From NCBI GenBank assembly GCA_017555205.1, contig JAFZGW010000002.1:1-64000 (forward strand): a stretch of 64,000 nt of DNA, in the 5' to 3' direction. The notes under the pieces were generated by a model, which did not search any database, was not told the origin of the DNA, and was given only the letters and a program-made list of their open reading frames with translations. Made by a program: the position numbers and the translations under genes. Shown here piece by piece: positions 1 through 7,803 of this stretch (positions within the stretch are counted from its first letter, which is position 1; each line of letters begins with the position of its first letter). This stretch comes from Akkermansia sp. (lineage in GTDB: Bacteria; Verrucomicrobiota; Verrucomicrobiia; Verrucomicrobiales; Akkermansiaceae).

Positions 1-247
1 CAACCCATATAAGAGCATACATGCAAAGCCCCCTGATTTACACCAGGGGGATCTATTTGCAAGAAACGGTTGATGATTTTCGCTATCCTTTGATATAGGT
101 ATGCTCTACTTTTGGGTGCTTACCTATTTTGGACAGCTATGCGCCATAAACACCGACTTACAATTACCAGGCAAAAGACATAACAAAAATACCCGGCAAG
201 GCTTACAAAAGCACCTGCCGGGCAGAAAAATGGGGCTATTTTCTTAA
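1..247. other. Intergenic region at window start
   Basis: No protein-coding gene is supported here. It holds a short hairpin (arms 29-35 and 44-50, CCCCCTG/CAGGGGG) and a 9-bp inverted repeat (AGAGCATAC at 12-20, GTATGCTCT at 99-107) flanking about 80 bp. The right part contains the terminator of the downstream minus-strand peptidase gene. The first 150 bases may be the 3' flank or leader of a gene outside the window. Confidence 0.5.
182..222 (-). terminator. Rho-independent terminator of the M42 peptidase gene
   Basis: Read on the minus strand, a 7-bp perfect GC-rich stem (CCCGGCA at 222-216, TGCCGGG at 198-192) is followed by TATTTTTGTT. It lies about 25 nt beyond the stop codon of the peptidase gene. 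Confidence 0.7.
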
Positions 248-1324
248 TTAAGCCAAGGTGCGCACCTTGCGCTCCCAGCTCCAATCCCAGCGAGTAAGGG
301 AGGAGAAACAGGCCGCGAGCAAATCAACACTGGCCTGAATATCCACCTTGTGAGCCATCTCAATGCTCTGGTGCACGTTGCGCACGGGGATAGATACGGC
401 ACCGGCCACAGAACCACCGGCGCAGAACTTCTGCATGGCACCGGCATCCGTACCACCGGCGGCAAGCAGCTCAAGCTGGTAGGGGATTTCCTTCTCTACG
501 CAGAGAGCCTGCATGAACTTCACCATGCGGTTGTCTGTAATGAGGGTACCGTCATATACCTTGATAGCTGTACCCTTGCCCAGTACGGTGCACTTGTCGT
601 GACTGCCGGAGCCGGGAGTATCGAAAGCGATAGTAACATCGAGCGCGAAGGAGAAATCCGGCTGGATGGCTTGGGTAGCAACCTGAGCACCGCGCAGCCC
701 CACCTCCTCCTGCACGGAGAATACGGCGTAAAGGTCGTAGCAGGGTTTCTCGCCGGCCTCGATAATGGAACGAATAGCCTCGATAAGCAGGTAGCAACCG
801 CCACGGTTGTCGATACTCTTCACATTCAGGCAATCGCCCATTTCAACAAGATCGCCCACGCGAGTAATGGAATCACCAAGAGAGACATACTTCTCGACCT
901 CCTCTTTCGGCAGGCCTACGTCTACCACATAGTCTGTTACAGCGGGCATCTTAGTGCGCTCTTCCGGGCTCATCACATGGATGGGTTTCACGCCCATGCA
1001 ACCGGGGAGGTCCTTCGTACCGTGCACAATAACGCGCTGTGCTGTAAGTGTTTTAGGGTCAAACCCGCCCAGCGGAAGAATGCGGATAAAGCCGTTATCG
1101 TCGATATGGCGCACAATAAAGCCAATTTCATCCATGTGAGCGGCGCACATAATCTTCTTGTCGCTGCTCTTACCCTTAATGAGAGCTGTCACATTGCCGA
1201 GGTTATCCACGGTAACGGAGTCCGCCAAAGGCGTCATCTCCTTAATGATGAGGTCACGAATGCCGTACTCAAAACCGGATGCACCGGTAGCCTCGCAGAG
1301 TTCCTTAAACAGTTTGATATTCAT
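248..1324 (-). CDS. M42 family metallopeptidase (glutamyl/leucyl aminopeptidase type)
   Basis: A 358-residue cytosolic aminopeptidase of the M42 family (FrvX/PepA/tetrahedral aminopeptidase type), a di-metal enzyme that trims N-terminal residues from peptides. The metal-site motifs are present in order: H63 in AAHMDEIGF, D172 in IDNRGG, the EE pair near 206-207 in SVQEEVGLRGA, D229 in FALDVT, and a late His in RNVHQSIE. Length is normal for the family. The start was placed at MNIKLFKEL because a longer reading frame adds a non-conserved N-terminus and because a promoter -10 (TACCCT) ends 9 nt upstream, giving a nearly leaderless mRNA. There is no Shine-Dalgarno sequence. The substrate range cannot be read from sequence. 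Confidence 0.93.
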   Translation of the reverse strand: MNIKLFKELCEATGASGFEYGIRDLIIKEMTPLADSVTVDNLGNVTALIKGKSSDKKIMCAAHMDEIGFIVRHIDDNGFIRILPLGGFDPKTLTAQRVIVHGTKDLPGCMGVKPIHVMSPEERTKMPAVTDYVVDVGLPKEEVEKYVSLGDSITRVGDLVEMGDCLNVKSIDNRGGCYLLIEAIRSIIEAGEKPCYDLYAVFSVQEEVGLRGAQVATQAIQPDFSFALDVTIAFDTPGSGSHDKCTVLGKGTAIKVYDGTLITDNRMVKFMQALCVEKEIPYQLELLAAGGTDAGAMQKFCAGGSVAGAVSIPVRNVHQSIEMAHKVDIQASVDLLAACFSSLTRWDWSWERKVRTLA

Positions 1325-1333
1325 CGCGCACCA

Positions 1334-1362
1334 AGGGTAACGCAAAACCCCGCAATTTGCAA
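1334..1362 (-). promoter_or_regulatory. Promoter of the M42 peptidase gene
   Basis: Minus strand: TTGCAA (1362-1357), 17-bp spacer, TACCCT (1339-1334), then 9 nt to the ATG at 1324. The -35 box lies inside the terminator stem of the upstream gene, so the two signals overlap. Confidence 0.5.
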
Positions 1363-1376
1363 GCAAATTTGCGGGG
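1341..1376 (-). terminator. Terminator of the SurA-like gene
   Basis: Minus strand: a stem of about 13 bp (CCCCGCAAATTTGC with GCAAATTGCGGGG, one bulged base, 2-nt loop) followed by TTTTGCG. It lies about 40 nt beyond the stop codon of the foldase gene. Confidence 0.75.
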
Positions 1377-1417
1377 CATGCAAAGTTAATACCAATAGAG
1401 GTGACTGATATCTGCGA

Positions 1418-2449
1418 TTAGATATAGGTGCGAATAATGGCTTTCTCGCGCAGGCGCTCCACCCAAGCACGGTAACGGCGCTCGTTATTCTTGCGACGCA
1501 CGGATTCCTCCACAAGCTCTTTGATACCGGGAGCATTGAGCGCGGGAGCGGGAGCTTGGCGCTTGCCGTTCACACGTACAATGGTGAACCCCATACGATC
1601 CACCAAGGGACCGGTCAGTTTACCATTCGGCAGGGAGAATACGATATTGGCGAACTCTACAGCCAAATCCTTGCGCTTAATGTAAGGCCACTTACCGCCG
1701 TCCTGAGCGTGCATATCTTTAGAGTACTGACGTGCTGCTTCAGCGAAGGATATTTCACCGGATTTGATAGCCTTCACCACCTGCTCAGCCTGAGCATACT
1801 GCATTTCAGGCGAGGCGTTGGGGTCATCCGGATTCATAGCCGGTATGAATATCTTGTCGTAAGATATGCTATCATTGCTCATATCGCGATAATCAGCCTT
1901 GGTAGACTGATACTCCGCTTGGATTTCATCCGGCGTGGGCGGAATATCGCGCTCATAGCGAGTGCTGCGCATGGCAGAAACAGTTATCTCCCGGCGCACA
2001 GAGTCACGGAACTCGGCATAGCTCATACCACTTTGGCGCAGGTTATCCAACAGTGCATCGCGATTACCATTGAACTGCAACAGAATACGACGGCTGATTT
2101 CCTCATTCACAGCGGCATCGGGTATCATTAACCCGGATGACTCGAACTCACAGAGAACCAACTCGCGTTCAATCAGCTCATTGAGCACGTCTTTCTTAGC
2201 CTTCAACAGCTCAGCATTGAAACGGGGGCCCTGGCGCGGATAGAGCATGCTGAGCTCGCGAACATAAGGAGCCAAGCGAGCGCGAACCTCGCTCGATGTA
2301 ATCGGGCGACCGTTCACCGTAGCGGCCACGCGATTGACGATACGCGGTTTTTTGGGCTTGGCAGACCGGCGCTCCTGTGCATCGACAGAGCACGGGCACA
2401 GGCAGAGCACCGCAAACAACAAAGCAACGGAACGGCTGAGGTACTTCAT
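1418..2449 (-). CDS. SurA/PpiC-type periplasmic peptidyl-prolyl isomerase
   Basis: A 343-residue exported foldase. An N-terminal signal peptide (MKYLSRS plus a hydrophobic stretch, cleavage probably after VDAQ) precedes a SurA-like N-terminal chaperone region beginning VAATVNGRPITSSEV. A parvulin (PpiC) domain follows at roughly residues 190-300, with the family signature SFAEAARQYSKD..AQDGGKW and FSLPNGKLTGPL. The role expected from the family is folding of outer-membrane proteins in the periplasm. The start at MKYLSRS is preferred over an upstream extension: the -10 box TAGAAT lies 10 nt upstream and the extension would spoil the signal peptide. It is divergent from the aminotransferase gene and has its own terminator. 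Confidence 0.88.
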   Translation of the reverse strand: MKYLSRSVALLFAVLCLCPCSVDAQERRSAKPKKPRIVNRVAATVNGRPITSSEVRARLAPYVRELSMLYPRQGPRFNAELLKAKKDVLNELIERELVLCEFESSGLMIPDAAVNEEISRRILLQFNGNRDALLDNLRQSGMSYAEFRDSVRREITVSAMRSTRYERDIPPTPDEIQAEYQSTKADYRDMSNDSISYDKIFIPAMNPDDPNASPEMQYAQAEQVVKAIKSGEISFAEAARQYSKDMHAQDGGKWPYIKRKDLAVEFANIVFSLPNGKLTGPLVDRMGFTIVRVNGKRQAPAPALNAPGIKELVEESVRRKNNERRYRAWVERLREKAIIRTYI

Positions 2450-2459
2450 ATACAAGCAC

Positions 2460-2487
2460 ATTCTACACCTTTTGTCACATATTGCAA
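2460..2487 (-). promoter_or_regulatory. Promoter of the SurA-like gene
   Basis: Minus strand: TTGCAA (2487-2482), 16-bp spacer, TAGAAT (2465-2460), then 10 nt to the ATG at 2449. The predicted 5' leader is only about 4 nt. Confidence 0.65.
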
Positions 2488-2576
2488 TAGCCTTTTTTGT
2501 CAACAAGTCACTTTATTCTCGCATTTCTTCACAAAATATGCTAGAACTGTAGTGTTCACGAAAACACATCCTGCCT

Positions 2577-3668
2577 ATGGCTATCAAACTGTTTATTCCT
2601 GGTCCGACAGTTGTGTCGGAAGACATCCTTGCAGAAATGAGCCTGCCCATGATTGGCCACCGCTCAAAGAAAGCCTCTGAGATTCAGAAGCGTATATCGG
2701 ACAACATGCAGAAGGTGCTCTATACAGACAATCGCATTCTGCTCTCCACCTCATCGGGTTCCGGCCTGATGGAAGGCGCTATTCGCTCCTGCACGGCGAA
2801 ACGTGCCGCCGTATTCTCCGTAGGTGCATTCGGCGACAAGTGGTACAAGATGGCCGTGGCCAACGGGGTTCCTGCCGACAAGTTTTCCAGCGAAATGGGT
2901 GAACCAACTACCCCTGAGATGGTAGATGCCGCCCTTTCTACCGGCAAGTACGATGTCATCACCGTAACCCACAACGAGACCTCCTCCGGTATTCAAAACC
3001 CGGTAGAAGAGATTGCCGAGGTCATGAAGAAGTACCCGGATGTCGTGTGGTTGGTGGATGCCGTATCCTCCGCTGCCGGTTCCAAGATTGAGACGGACAA
3101 GCTGGGGATTGACGTGCTCATCACCTCCACTCAGAAGGCGCTTGCCCTGCCCCCCGGTCTGGCCATTTGCGCCATGAGCCAAAAGGCCTACGAACGCACC
3201 GCCGAAGTCCCCACTCGCGGTCTGTATTTTGACCTGCGTACCCTGTGGGACTTCATCGACAAGAAGAACTACCAGTACACCTCCACCCCCTGCCTTTCCC
3301 TGATGTATGCTCTGGACAAGCAGCTCCAGCACATCGTGAACGAAGAGGGAATCGAGGCCCGTTTTGCTCGCCACGAGCAGTGCGCCGAATTCACCCGTGC
3401 TTGGGCAGACGAGTACTTCCGCGTATACCCCAACCGTAAATACCTTTCCAAGACCCTCACCGTCATCGACGCCCATCCCAAGGGCTGCTCCGAGCTTATC
3501 TCCATTCCCGAGCTCAACAAGGGACTTGCCGAGCTTAACATGCAGCTGGGCAATGGCTATGGCGGTTTGAAGGACAAGACCTTCCGCATTGCCCACATGG
3601 GCGAGCTCTGCATGGACGACATGAAGGAGATTACCTCCGCCGTGGTGGACGTGCTCAAGCTCAAGTAA
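2577..3668 (+). CDS. Class V aminotransferase (serine-glyoxylate / phosphoserine type)
   Basis: A 363-residue PLP enzyme of aminotransferase class V. It begins with the family's FIPGPT motif, followed by MIGHRSK, a SGSGLMEG cofactor-phosphate loop, the aspartate in WLVDAVSS that contacts the PLP ring nitrogen, and the Schiff-base lysine in TSTQKALALPPG. The C-terminus carries FRIAHMGE, typical of alanine/serine-glyoxylate aminotransferases. In many anaerobes members of this group serve as phosphoserine or serine-pyruvate aminotransferases. With no serA or serB next to it, the exact amino-acid substrate stays open. It is transcribed alone and ends in a strong terminator. Confidence 0.9.
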   Translation: MAIKLFIPGPTVVSEDILAEMSLPMIGHRSKKASEIQKRISDNMQKVLYTDNRILLSTSSGSGLMEGAIRSCTAKRAAVFSVGAFGDKWYKMAVANGVPADKFSSEMGEPTTPEMVDAALSTGKYDVITVTHNETSSGIQNPVEEIAEVMKKYPDVVWLVDAVSSAAGSKIETDKLGIDVLITSTQKALALPPGLAICAMSQKAYERTAEVPTRGLYFDLRTLWDFIDKKNYQYTSTPCLSLMYALDKQLQHIVNEEGIEARFARHEQCAEFTRAWADEYFRVYPNRKYLSKTLTVIDAHPKGCSELISIPELNKGLAELNMQLGNGYGGLKDKTFRIAHMGELCMDDMKEITSAVVDVLKLK

Positions 3669-3711
3669 TCCCACGCGGGAAACTTACACCAACGAAAAAC
3701 ATACTCTCTTT

Positions 3712-3748
3712 GCAGACCGCCGTTGCGATAACGGCGGTCTGCTTGTTT
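3712..3748 (+). terminator. Terminator of the aminotransferase gene
   Basis: A perfect 13-bp stem (3712-3724 with 3730-3742) and a 5-nt GCGAT loop, followed by TTGTTT. It lies 44 nt after the stop codon. Confidence 0.85.
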
Positions 3749-3780
3749 ATCGGACAAGCGCAATAGCGCCGCAAAATGTT

Positions 3781-3818
3781 CAAAAAAAACGCCCTGCTGC
3801 GCAGCGGCAGCAAGGCGT
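3781..3818 (-). terminator. Terminator of the small muramidase gene
   Basis: Minus strand: a 12-bp stem (ACGCCTTGCTGC with GCAGCAGGGCGT, one G-T pair, 6-nt loop) followed by eight T. It lies about 40 nt after the stop codon. Confidence 0.88.
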
Positions 3819-3859
3819 GAAGATGTTCTATTATCTCTCTATCAGATGCAGTGCGGCAA

Positions 3860-4291
3860 TCACTCTGCGTTAGCCTGTCGTTCGAGCTCCCCGAACTTAC
3901 CTTTGCGTATTTGCCCCATCAAACCATTGACGTGGCGAGTCCATGAGCTGTGGCTGGAGCAATAAGCACGCCCAATCTGAGCCACACTCACGCGACCTTT
4001 GGCTCGGTATTTTGCAAGAATCTGAGCCAAATCATTCACACAGGCCTCCTTGCTCTCATACTGGCGCTGGCGCCCCGTGCGCCCCATTATACCGGCCAGA
4101 TTATTACGTCGGCGAGCTGAATACGATGTTGCATTCGCGGACTCGTGGCGAATTATCGCCTCCATTAACACCGGGTCCACGCCATGTTTCGCGGCCGCCT
4201 CATTTATTGCAGGGCGAAGGGCCGTGACGGTCTCGGCCATCGCACTGCACATCAGCATTATGACGCTCAGAATTGTGATGGTAGATCTCAT
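3860..4291 (-). CDS. Small exported glucosaminidase/lysozyme-like protein
   Basis: A 143-residue protein with a signal peptide (MRSTITILSVIMLMCSAMAE). Its compact core resembles the FlgJ/glucosaminidase and transglycosylase fold: AAAKHGVDPVLMEAIIRHESA supplies the likely catalytic glutamate, and NNLAGIMGR is the characteristic NNLFGI-type motif of N-acetylglucosaminidases. It probably cuts or remodels peptidoglycan in the periplasm. It is at the short end for the family and has no cell-wall-binding repeat. The promoter is near-consensus (TTGACA/TATTCT) and the gene stands alone. The exact bond cleaved is not predictable. Confidence 0.75.
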   Translation of the reverse strand: MRSTITILSVIMLMCSAMAETVTALRPAINEAAAKHGVDPVLMEAIIRHESANATSYSARRRNNLAGIMGRTGRQRQYESKEACVNDLAQILAKYRAKGRVSVAQIGRAYCSSHSSWTRHVNGLMGQIRKGKFGELERQANAE

Positions 4292-4300
4292 GTGGCGCAG

Positions 4301-4328
4301 AGAATACCGATTTTTATCTATTTGTCAA
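4301..4328 (-). promoter_or_regulatory. Promoter of the small muramidase gene
   Basis: Minus strand: TTGACA (4328-4323), 16-bp spacer, TATTCT (4306-4301), then 9 nt to the ATG. The predicted leader is about 3 nt. Confidence 0.7.
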
Positions 4329-4418
4329 TACTAAAATTTGAAAAAATTAAACTTTTCCGAAATATTAATTGCTGACAAGACAGAATAAATAAGTTTATAA
4401 ACAGGAAAGAAAAATCGC

Positions 4419-4447
4419 TTTTCAGGGCGAGAGATATGTGATATAGT
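4419..4447 (+). promoter_or_regulatory. Leaderless promoter of the prepilin peptidase gene
   Basis: TTTTCA (4419-4424), 17-bp spacer, TATAGT (4442-4447), then six bases GAGCGC and the ATG at 4454. Transcription should start at or within a base or two of the start codon. Confidence 0.6.
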
Positions 4448-4453
4448 GAGCGC

Positions 4454-5581
4454 ATGCTGGAAGAGCTGAACAACTATACACTCAGCGTGAGCGCCGAAGC
4501 ACCGTGGCTGTTGCCGCTGTGTTTTGCGATGTTCGGAGCATGCATCGGTTCGTTTTTGAACGTGGTGATATACCGTTTACCGCGCGGGATGCGAGTGAAC
4601 GAACCGGCACGTTCTTTCTGCCCGGACTGCAAGAAAGAAATACCATGGTACCTAAACATACCGATAATCAGCTGGCTGATACTGCGGGGCAAAAGTGCGT
4701 GCTGCAAGCAGCGAATTTCAGCTCGCTACTGTGTGGTAGAAACAGCCACAGCGTTAATCTTTGCAGCCGTTGCGTGGCAATTTTCGGCGGAGTCGCTGCC
4801 TGTGCAAGTTCTCTTGTGTATATGGATGGCCACCATGCTGGCGGTTCTGTGCATTGATTGGGAGCAAATGGTGGTACTTCCCAAGCTGACAAACACAGCG
4901 GCAGCGGTAGGTATTCTTACGGCACTATTTGCCCCGTGGCTGGTAGAACCGCAAGCGCTCAGCGCGACGGACGGGCTGCTTTGGAGCCTGTGCGGCGCCG
5001 GTGGTGGCTACCTTCTGCTCAAAACAGTAGCACTCATGGGGAGACTGCTGTTTGGTCGTAAAAGTAAGAGCTATGACCGGGCTCAGCCTTGGCAACTGCA
5101 ACAGGCCGGCGATGACTTGGAACTGCGCATCGGCAACGAGGTTTACCTGTGGAGCGAATTATTCATGGAGAGCAGCAACCGCGTTACTCTTCGAGGTGCC
5201 GATATATCAGCTGCAAAAGATGCCGAACCGGGCGATATCACCTTTACCGTCGGGACAGCTGTACTGGCAGACGACAGCGTCATTGACCTCGAAGAACACG
5301 ACAGCCTGAGCGGAAACTGTACCGGAATGAGCACGAGCAAAGAAGCCATGGGCAGCGGGGATGCACTTATAGCAATAAGCATAGGCGCCGTTTGTGGCTG
5401 GCAAGGAGTCATTTTTGCGCTGGTTGCCGGCAGTTGCGTAGGTTTATTACAAGCGCTCATCACCCGCATAGGCAGGGGCGAGCCCATGCCATTCGGGCCG
5501 GCGTTCATCATCGGGGCTATTCTCTACCTATTCTACGGTAACGTACTCATCAACCAATATCTCAGCAGCTTTGCGTACTAA
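4454..5581 (+). CDS. Prepilin peptidase (A24 family, PilD/GspO type)
   Basis: A 375-residue inner-membrane aspartic peptidase that cleaves and N-methylates type IV pilin or pseudopilin leaders. The N-terminal domain begins GACIGSFLNVVIYRLPRG (about 28-45) and has the zinc-binding pairs CPDC (56-59) and CC (83-84). The two catalytic aspartates are D135 (CIDWE) and D303 (GSGDALIA), with the family spacing stretched by a soluble insertion of about 80-100 residues (about 205-295, LELRIGNEVYLW...). Several membrane segments are evident. A plausible client, the pseudopilin at 58208, lies elsewhere in this window. The downstream Sel1 gene overlaps its 3' end by 11 nt, which suggests translational coupling. 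Confidence 0.92.
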   Translation: MLEELNNYTLSVSAEAPWLLPLCFAMFGACIGSFLNVVIYRLPRGMRVNEPARSFCPDCKKEIPWYLNIPIISWLILRGKSACCKQRISARYCVVETATALIFAAVAWQFSAESLPVQVLLCIWMATMLAVLCIDWEQMVVLPKLTNTAAAVGILTALFAPWLVEPQALSATDGLLWSLCGAGGGYLLLKTVALMGRLLFGRKSKSYDRAQPWQLQQAGDDLELRIGNEVYLWSELFMESSNRVTLRGADISAAKDAEPGDITFTVGTAVLADDSVIDLEEHDSLSGNCTGMSTSKEAMGSGDALIAISIGAVCGWQGVIFALVAGSCVGLLQALITRIGRGEPMPFGPAFIIGAILYLFYGNVLINQYLSSFAY

Positions 5582-6566
5582 AATAATCAGTGCTATAGTC
5601 GGGGGCTCTTTGTTCGTTGCGCTGAGCCTTCAATGCCCGGCAGCGGAGTCCCGTACACCACGCGAGGCTCGGCCGCATGACATCGAAGGACTTTACGTTC
5701 GAGCAGCTTACATACTCGATGACCGTAATATCAGCAACATTCACGGCGTAACAGCCATGCTCGAGCGCTGTACCCAATGGGGACACCCGCTCGCGGCCGA
5801 ACTTCTGCTCGATGTTTATGAAGGGCGCCGAAAAGGTTTACCACCCCACCCCGAAAAAGCGGCAAAATTAGCACATGCTTTGGCACAAAACACGTTAAAA
5901 CTCGACTCAAATCATCCCAAGGCCCATCAAGTGCAGAGCGAAAGCATGTTCCGCTACGCTTTGTATTGTGAAAAGGGATTCGGGCGAGAAAAATCCGAAA
6001 AAGAAGCCATCAGCTGGATGCTCAAAGCCGCAAATGCCGACGTGGGGCGCGCACGCGTGGAACTGGCTCGCTACCTGATGGATAAAAGCAAACCCTACTC
6101 CAACCCACGCAAAGCCATGCAACTGCTGCGCGCACAAGCAAAGAAAGACCCATACACCCCAAATGTCTTCTTTTATTTAGGGCATGCGTATATGGCAGGG
6201 TATGGGCTTCCCCGCCCTATGCCCCAACTGGCTTTTGAGTGTTACAGTATCGGCGAAAAGGTGAAAGACCACCGTGCCATCAATAACTTGGCTGCTATGT
6301 ACGAAAAAGGCATCGCCACCTCCCGCGACCTCAACATAGCCCTGCAGCTGTACAAAAAAGCAGCCGACCTCGGCAATAAAGAGGCCTCGGCCAATATGCA
6401 ACGACTAGCCTTCATCAAAGCCGAAATCGAAACCGGCACACCGGATGCCCTGCGAGTGGATTACGCAACCATGCGCGTGATAGAGGCTCTGCCACTCTCG
6501 CAAAGAATACGAAATTTGCTGAGTGCCCCGCTAAGAGCTCATGCAGAAAAACTGCGAAGAAAGTAA
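5571..6566 (+). CDS. Exported Sel1-repeat protein
   Basis: A 331-residue protein with an N-terminal signal sequence ending near CPAAES. Sel1-like repeats follow, for example MFRYALYCEKGFG.EKSEKEAISWMLKAAN, FYLGHAYMAGYGL and NLAAMYEKGIATSRDLNIALQLYKKAADLGN. Sel1 repeats form an alpha-solenoid used for protein-protein contacts, so this is probably a periplasmic adaptor with no enzymatic role. The reading frame begins at a TTG overlapping the end of the prepilin peptidase gene by 11 nt and its stop codon overlaps the queG start, so the three genes look like one operon. A pilus-related role is only suggested by position. Confidence 0.82.
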   Translation: MRTKIISAIVGGSLFVALSLQCPAAESRTPREARPHDIEGLYVRAAYILDDRNISNIHGVTAMLERCTQWGHPLAAELLLDVYEGRRKGLPPHPEKAAKLAHALAQNTLKLDSNHPKAHQVQSESMFRYALYCEKGFGREKSEKEAISWMLKAANADVGRARVELARYLMDKSKPYSNPRKAMQLLRAQAKKDPYTPNVFFYLGHAYMAGYGLPRPMPQLAFECYSIGEKVKDHRAINNLAAMYEKGIATSRDLNIALQLYKKAADLGNKEASANMQRLAFIKAEIETGTPDALRVDYATMRVIEALPLSQRIRNLLSAPLRAHAEKLRRK

Positions 6567-7495
6567 TGATGACGGCAGCCAAACAGGCCGTGCAATACGC
6601 GGCACACCAGCTCGGATTCAGCGCACTGGGAGTAGCGCCCGCGCTGGCTGACCAAGGCAACACACTACAAAATTGGATTACAGACGGGCAACATGCTGAC
6701 ATGGAGTGGATTACGCGCCACTTACCCGCCCGACTGAATCCGGAACTGGTACTGCCGGGGGTGCGCAGCATAATCATGCTAACCTACGATTACCCCCGGC
6801 AAGACGCCCGAAAAGCTCCCGGATGCGTGGCCCGCTATGCCCAAGGAGAAGACTACCACAAATTACTGGCCACCAAACTGGCTGACCTCGACGAAACGCT
6901 CAGCTTCTACGGGGGGAAGCAACGCTGCTTCAGCGATTCCGGGCCGGTGAGTGAACGTTTTTTTGCCGCTCGGGCCGGTCTTGGTTGGATAGGGCGCAAT
7001 GGGTTACTGATTCGCCCGCATGGCGGCTCGTATTGTTTTTTAGCAACAATACTCACAACCTTGGAGCTCCCCTGCGATAGCCCCATGCCCAACCGCTGCG
7101 GCAAATGCCACCGCTGCGAACAAGCCTGCCCCACGCAAGCCCTACACAACAGCAGCTGCGATGCACGCCGCTGCTTATCGTTCTGGACAATAGAAGCAAA
7201 ATCTCCCATCCCCCCCGAAATTCGAGCAGCTCAGGGTTACCACCTGTACGGTTGCGATGCCTGTCAGGAGGCCTGCCCATGGAATTCCCCCCGTTCGAAC
7301 TGCAATATTGCAATCGATCCGCACCTGCTCATGCTGGCTGAATTAACCACACTCAGTCCTCAGAGACTCAGCAAACTGAGCGACAACGAGTTCGAAAAAC
7401 TCTTCGCCGGCTCCCCCATACGAAGAATCGGACTCCCACACCTTCAAAATAATGTAGATTCCCCACTTTTTGGCACAGAAAACGGAGCCACCTAA
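6566..7495 (+). CDS. queG: Epoxyqueuosine reductase QueG
   Basis: A 309-residue cobalamin- and iron-sulfur-dependent enzyme that performs the last step of queuosine synthesis, reducing epoxyqueuosine in tRNA. The N-terminal QueG domain has the ARYAQGEDYHK motif and SGPVSERFFAARAGLGWIGRNGL. Two 4Fe-4S cluster motifs follow: CGKCHRCEQACPTQAL (about 180-195) and CDACQEACPWN (about 230-240). Length is slightly shorter than the E. coli enzyme, which has a C-terminal HEAT extension. The ATG overlaps the stop of the Sel1 gene by one base. No other queuosine gene is in the window. Confidence 0.93.
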   Translation: MMTAAKQAVQYAAHQLGFSALGVAPALADQGNTLQNWITDGQHADMEWITRHLPARLNPELVLPGVRSIIMLTYDYPRQDARKAPGCVARYAQGEDYHKLLATKLADLDETLSFYGGKQRCFSDSGPVSERFFAARAGLGWIGRNGLLIRPHGGSYCFLATILTTLELPCDSPMPNRCGKCHRCEQACPTQALHNSSCDARRCLSFWTIEAKSPIPPEIRAAQGYHLYGCDACQEACPWNSPRSNCNIAIDPHLLMLAELTTLSPQRLSKLSDNEFEKLFAGSPIRRIGLPHLQNNVDSPLFGTENGAT

Positions 7496-7545
7496 GCGTT
7501 TTCTATGTCATATTACCGTACTGTGATATGATGACAGTAACTGGT

Positions 7546-7803
7546 ATGATGAACTTACTGCTTTCTCACAATATAGCGGCACTCACCGCCTGCTTTTCAG
7601 TCTTAGCAAGCCAAGAGCCGGGATTCTTCAGCACAACAAACTTAATCGGACTCGGTATAATTGCAGTTGGCGTATTAATAGGTGGGCTACCCGAAGCAAA
7701 AAAATATGTTATAATGTATCTTTTTGCAGAAAAATACACATATTACATGAACAGGTGCTGTTCAAATCGTGTCTCTGAAATCAAACACATTACAGATACA
7801 TGA
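7546..7803 (+). CDS. Possible small membrane protein, unknown function
   Basis: An open frame of 85 codons from ATG at 7546 (another ATG lies at 7528) fills the gap between queG and the metallopeptidase gene. Its stop codon overlaps the metallopeptidase ATG in an ATGA arrangement. The middle contains one clear transmembrane segment (TTNLIGLGIIAVGVLIGGLPEAKK) that resembles the N-terminal segment of the next protein (LTSIIGVGLILLAGIIGGI). The C-terminal 35 residues look unlike a folded domain. It could be a translationally coupled partner peptide, or the overlap could be chance and the stretch non-coding. No known family was recognised. Confidence 0.4.
   Translation: MMNLLLSHNIAALTACFSVLASQEPGFFSTTNLIGLGIIAVGVLIGGLPEAKKYVIMYLFAEKYTYYMNRCCSNRVSEIKHITDT

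Noticed and set aside
350..1408. A 352-codon plus-strand frame opposite the M42 peptidase
   Set aside because: It is the complement of a gene with all M42 metal ligands, and no alternative family was recognised.
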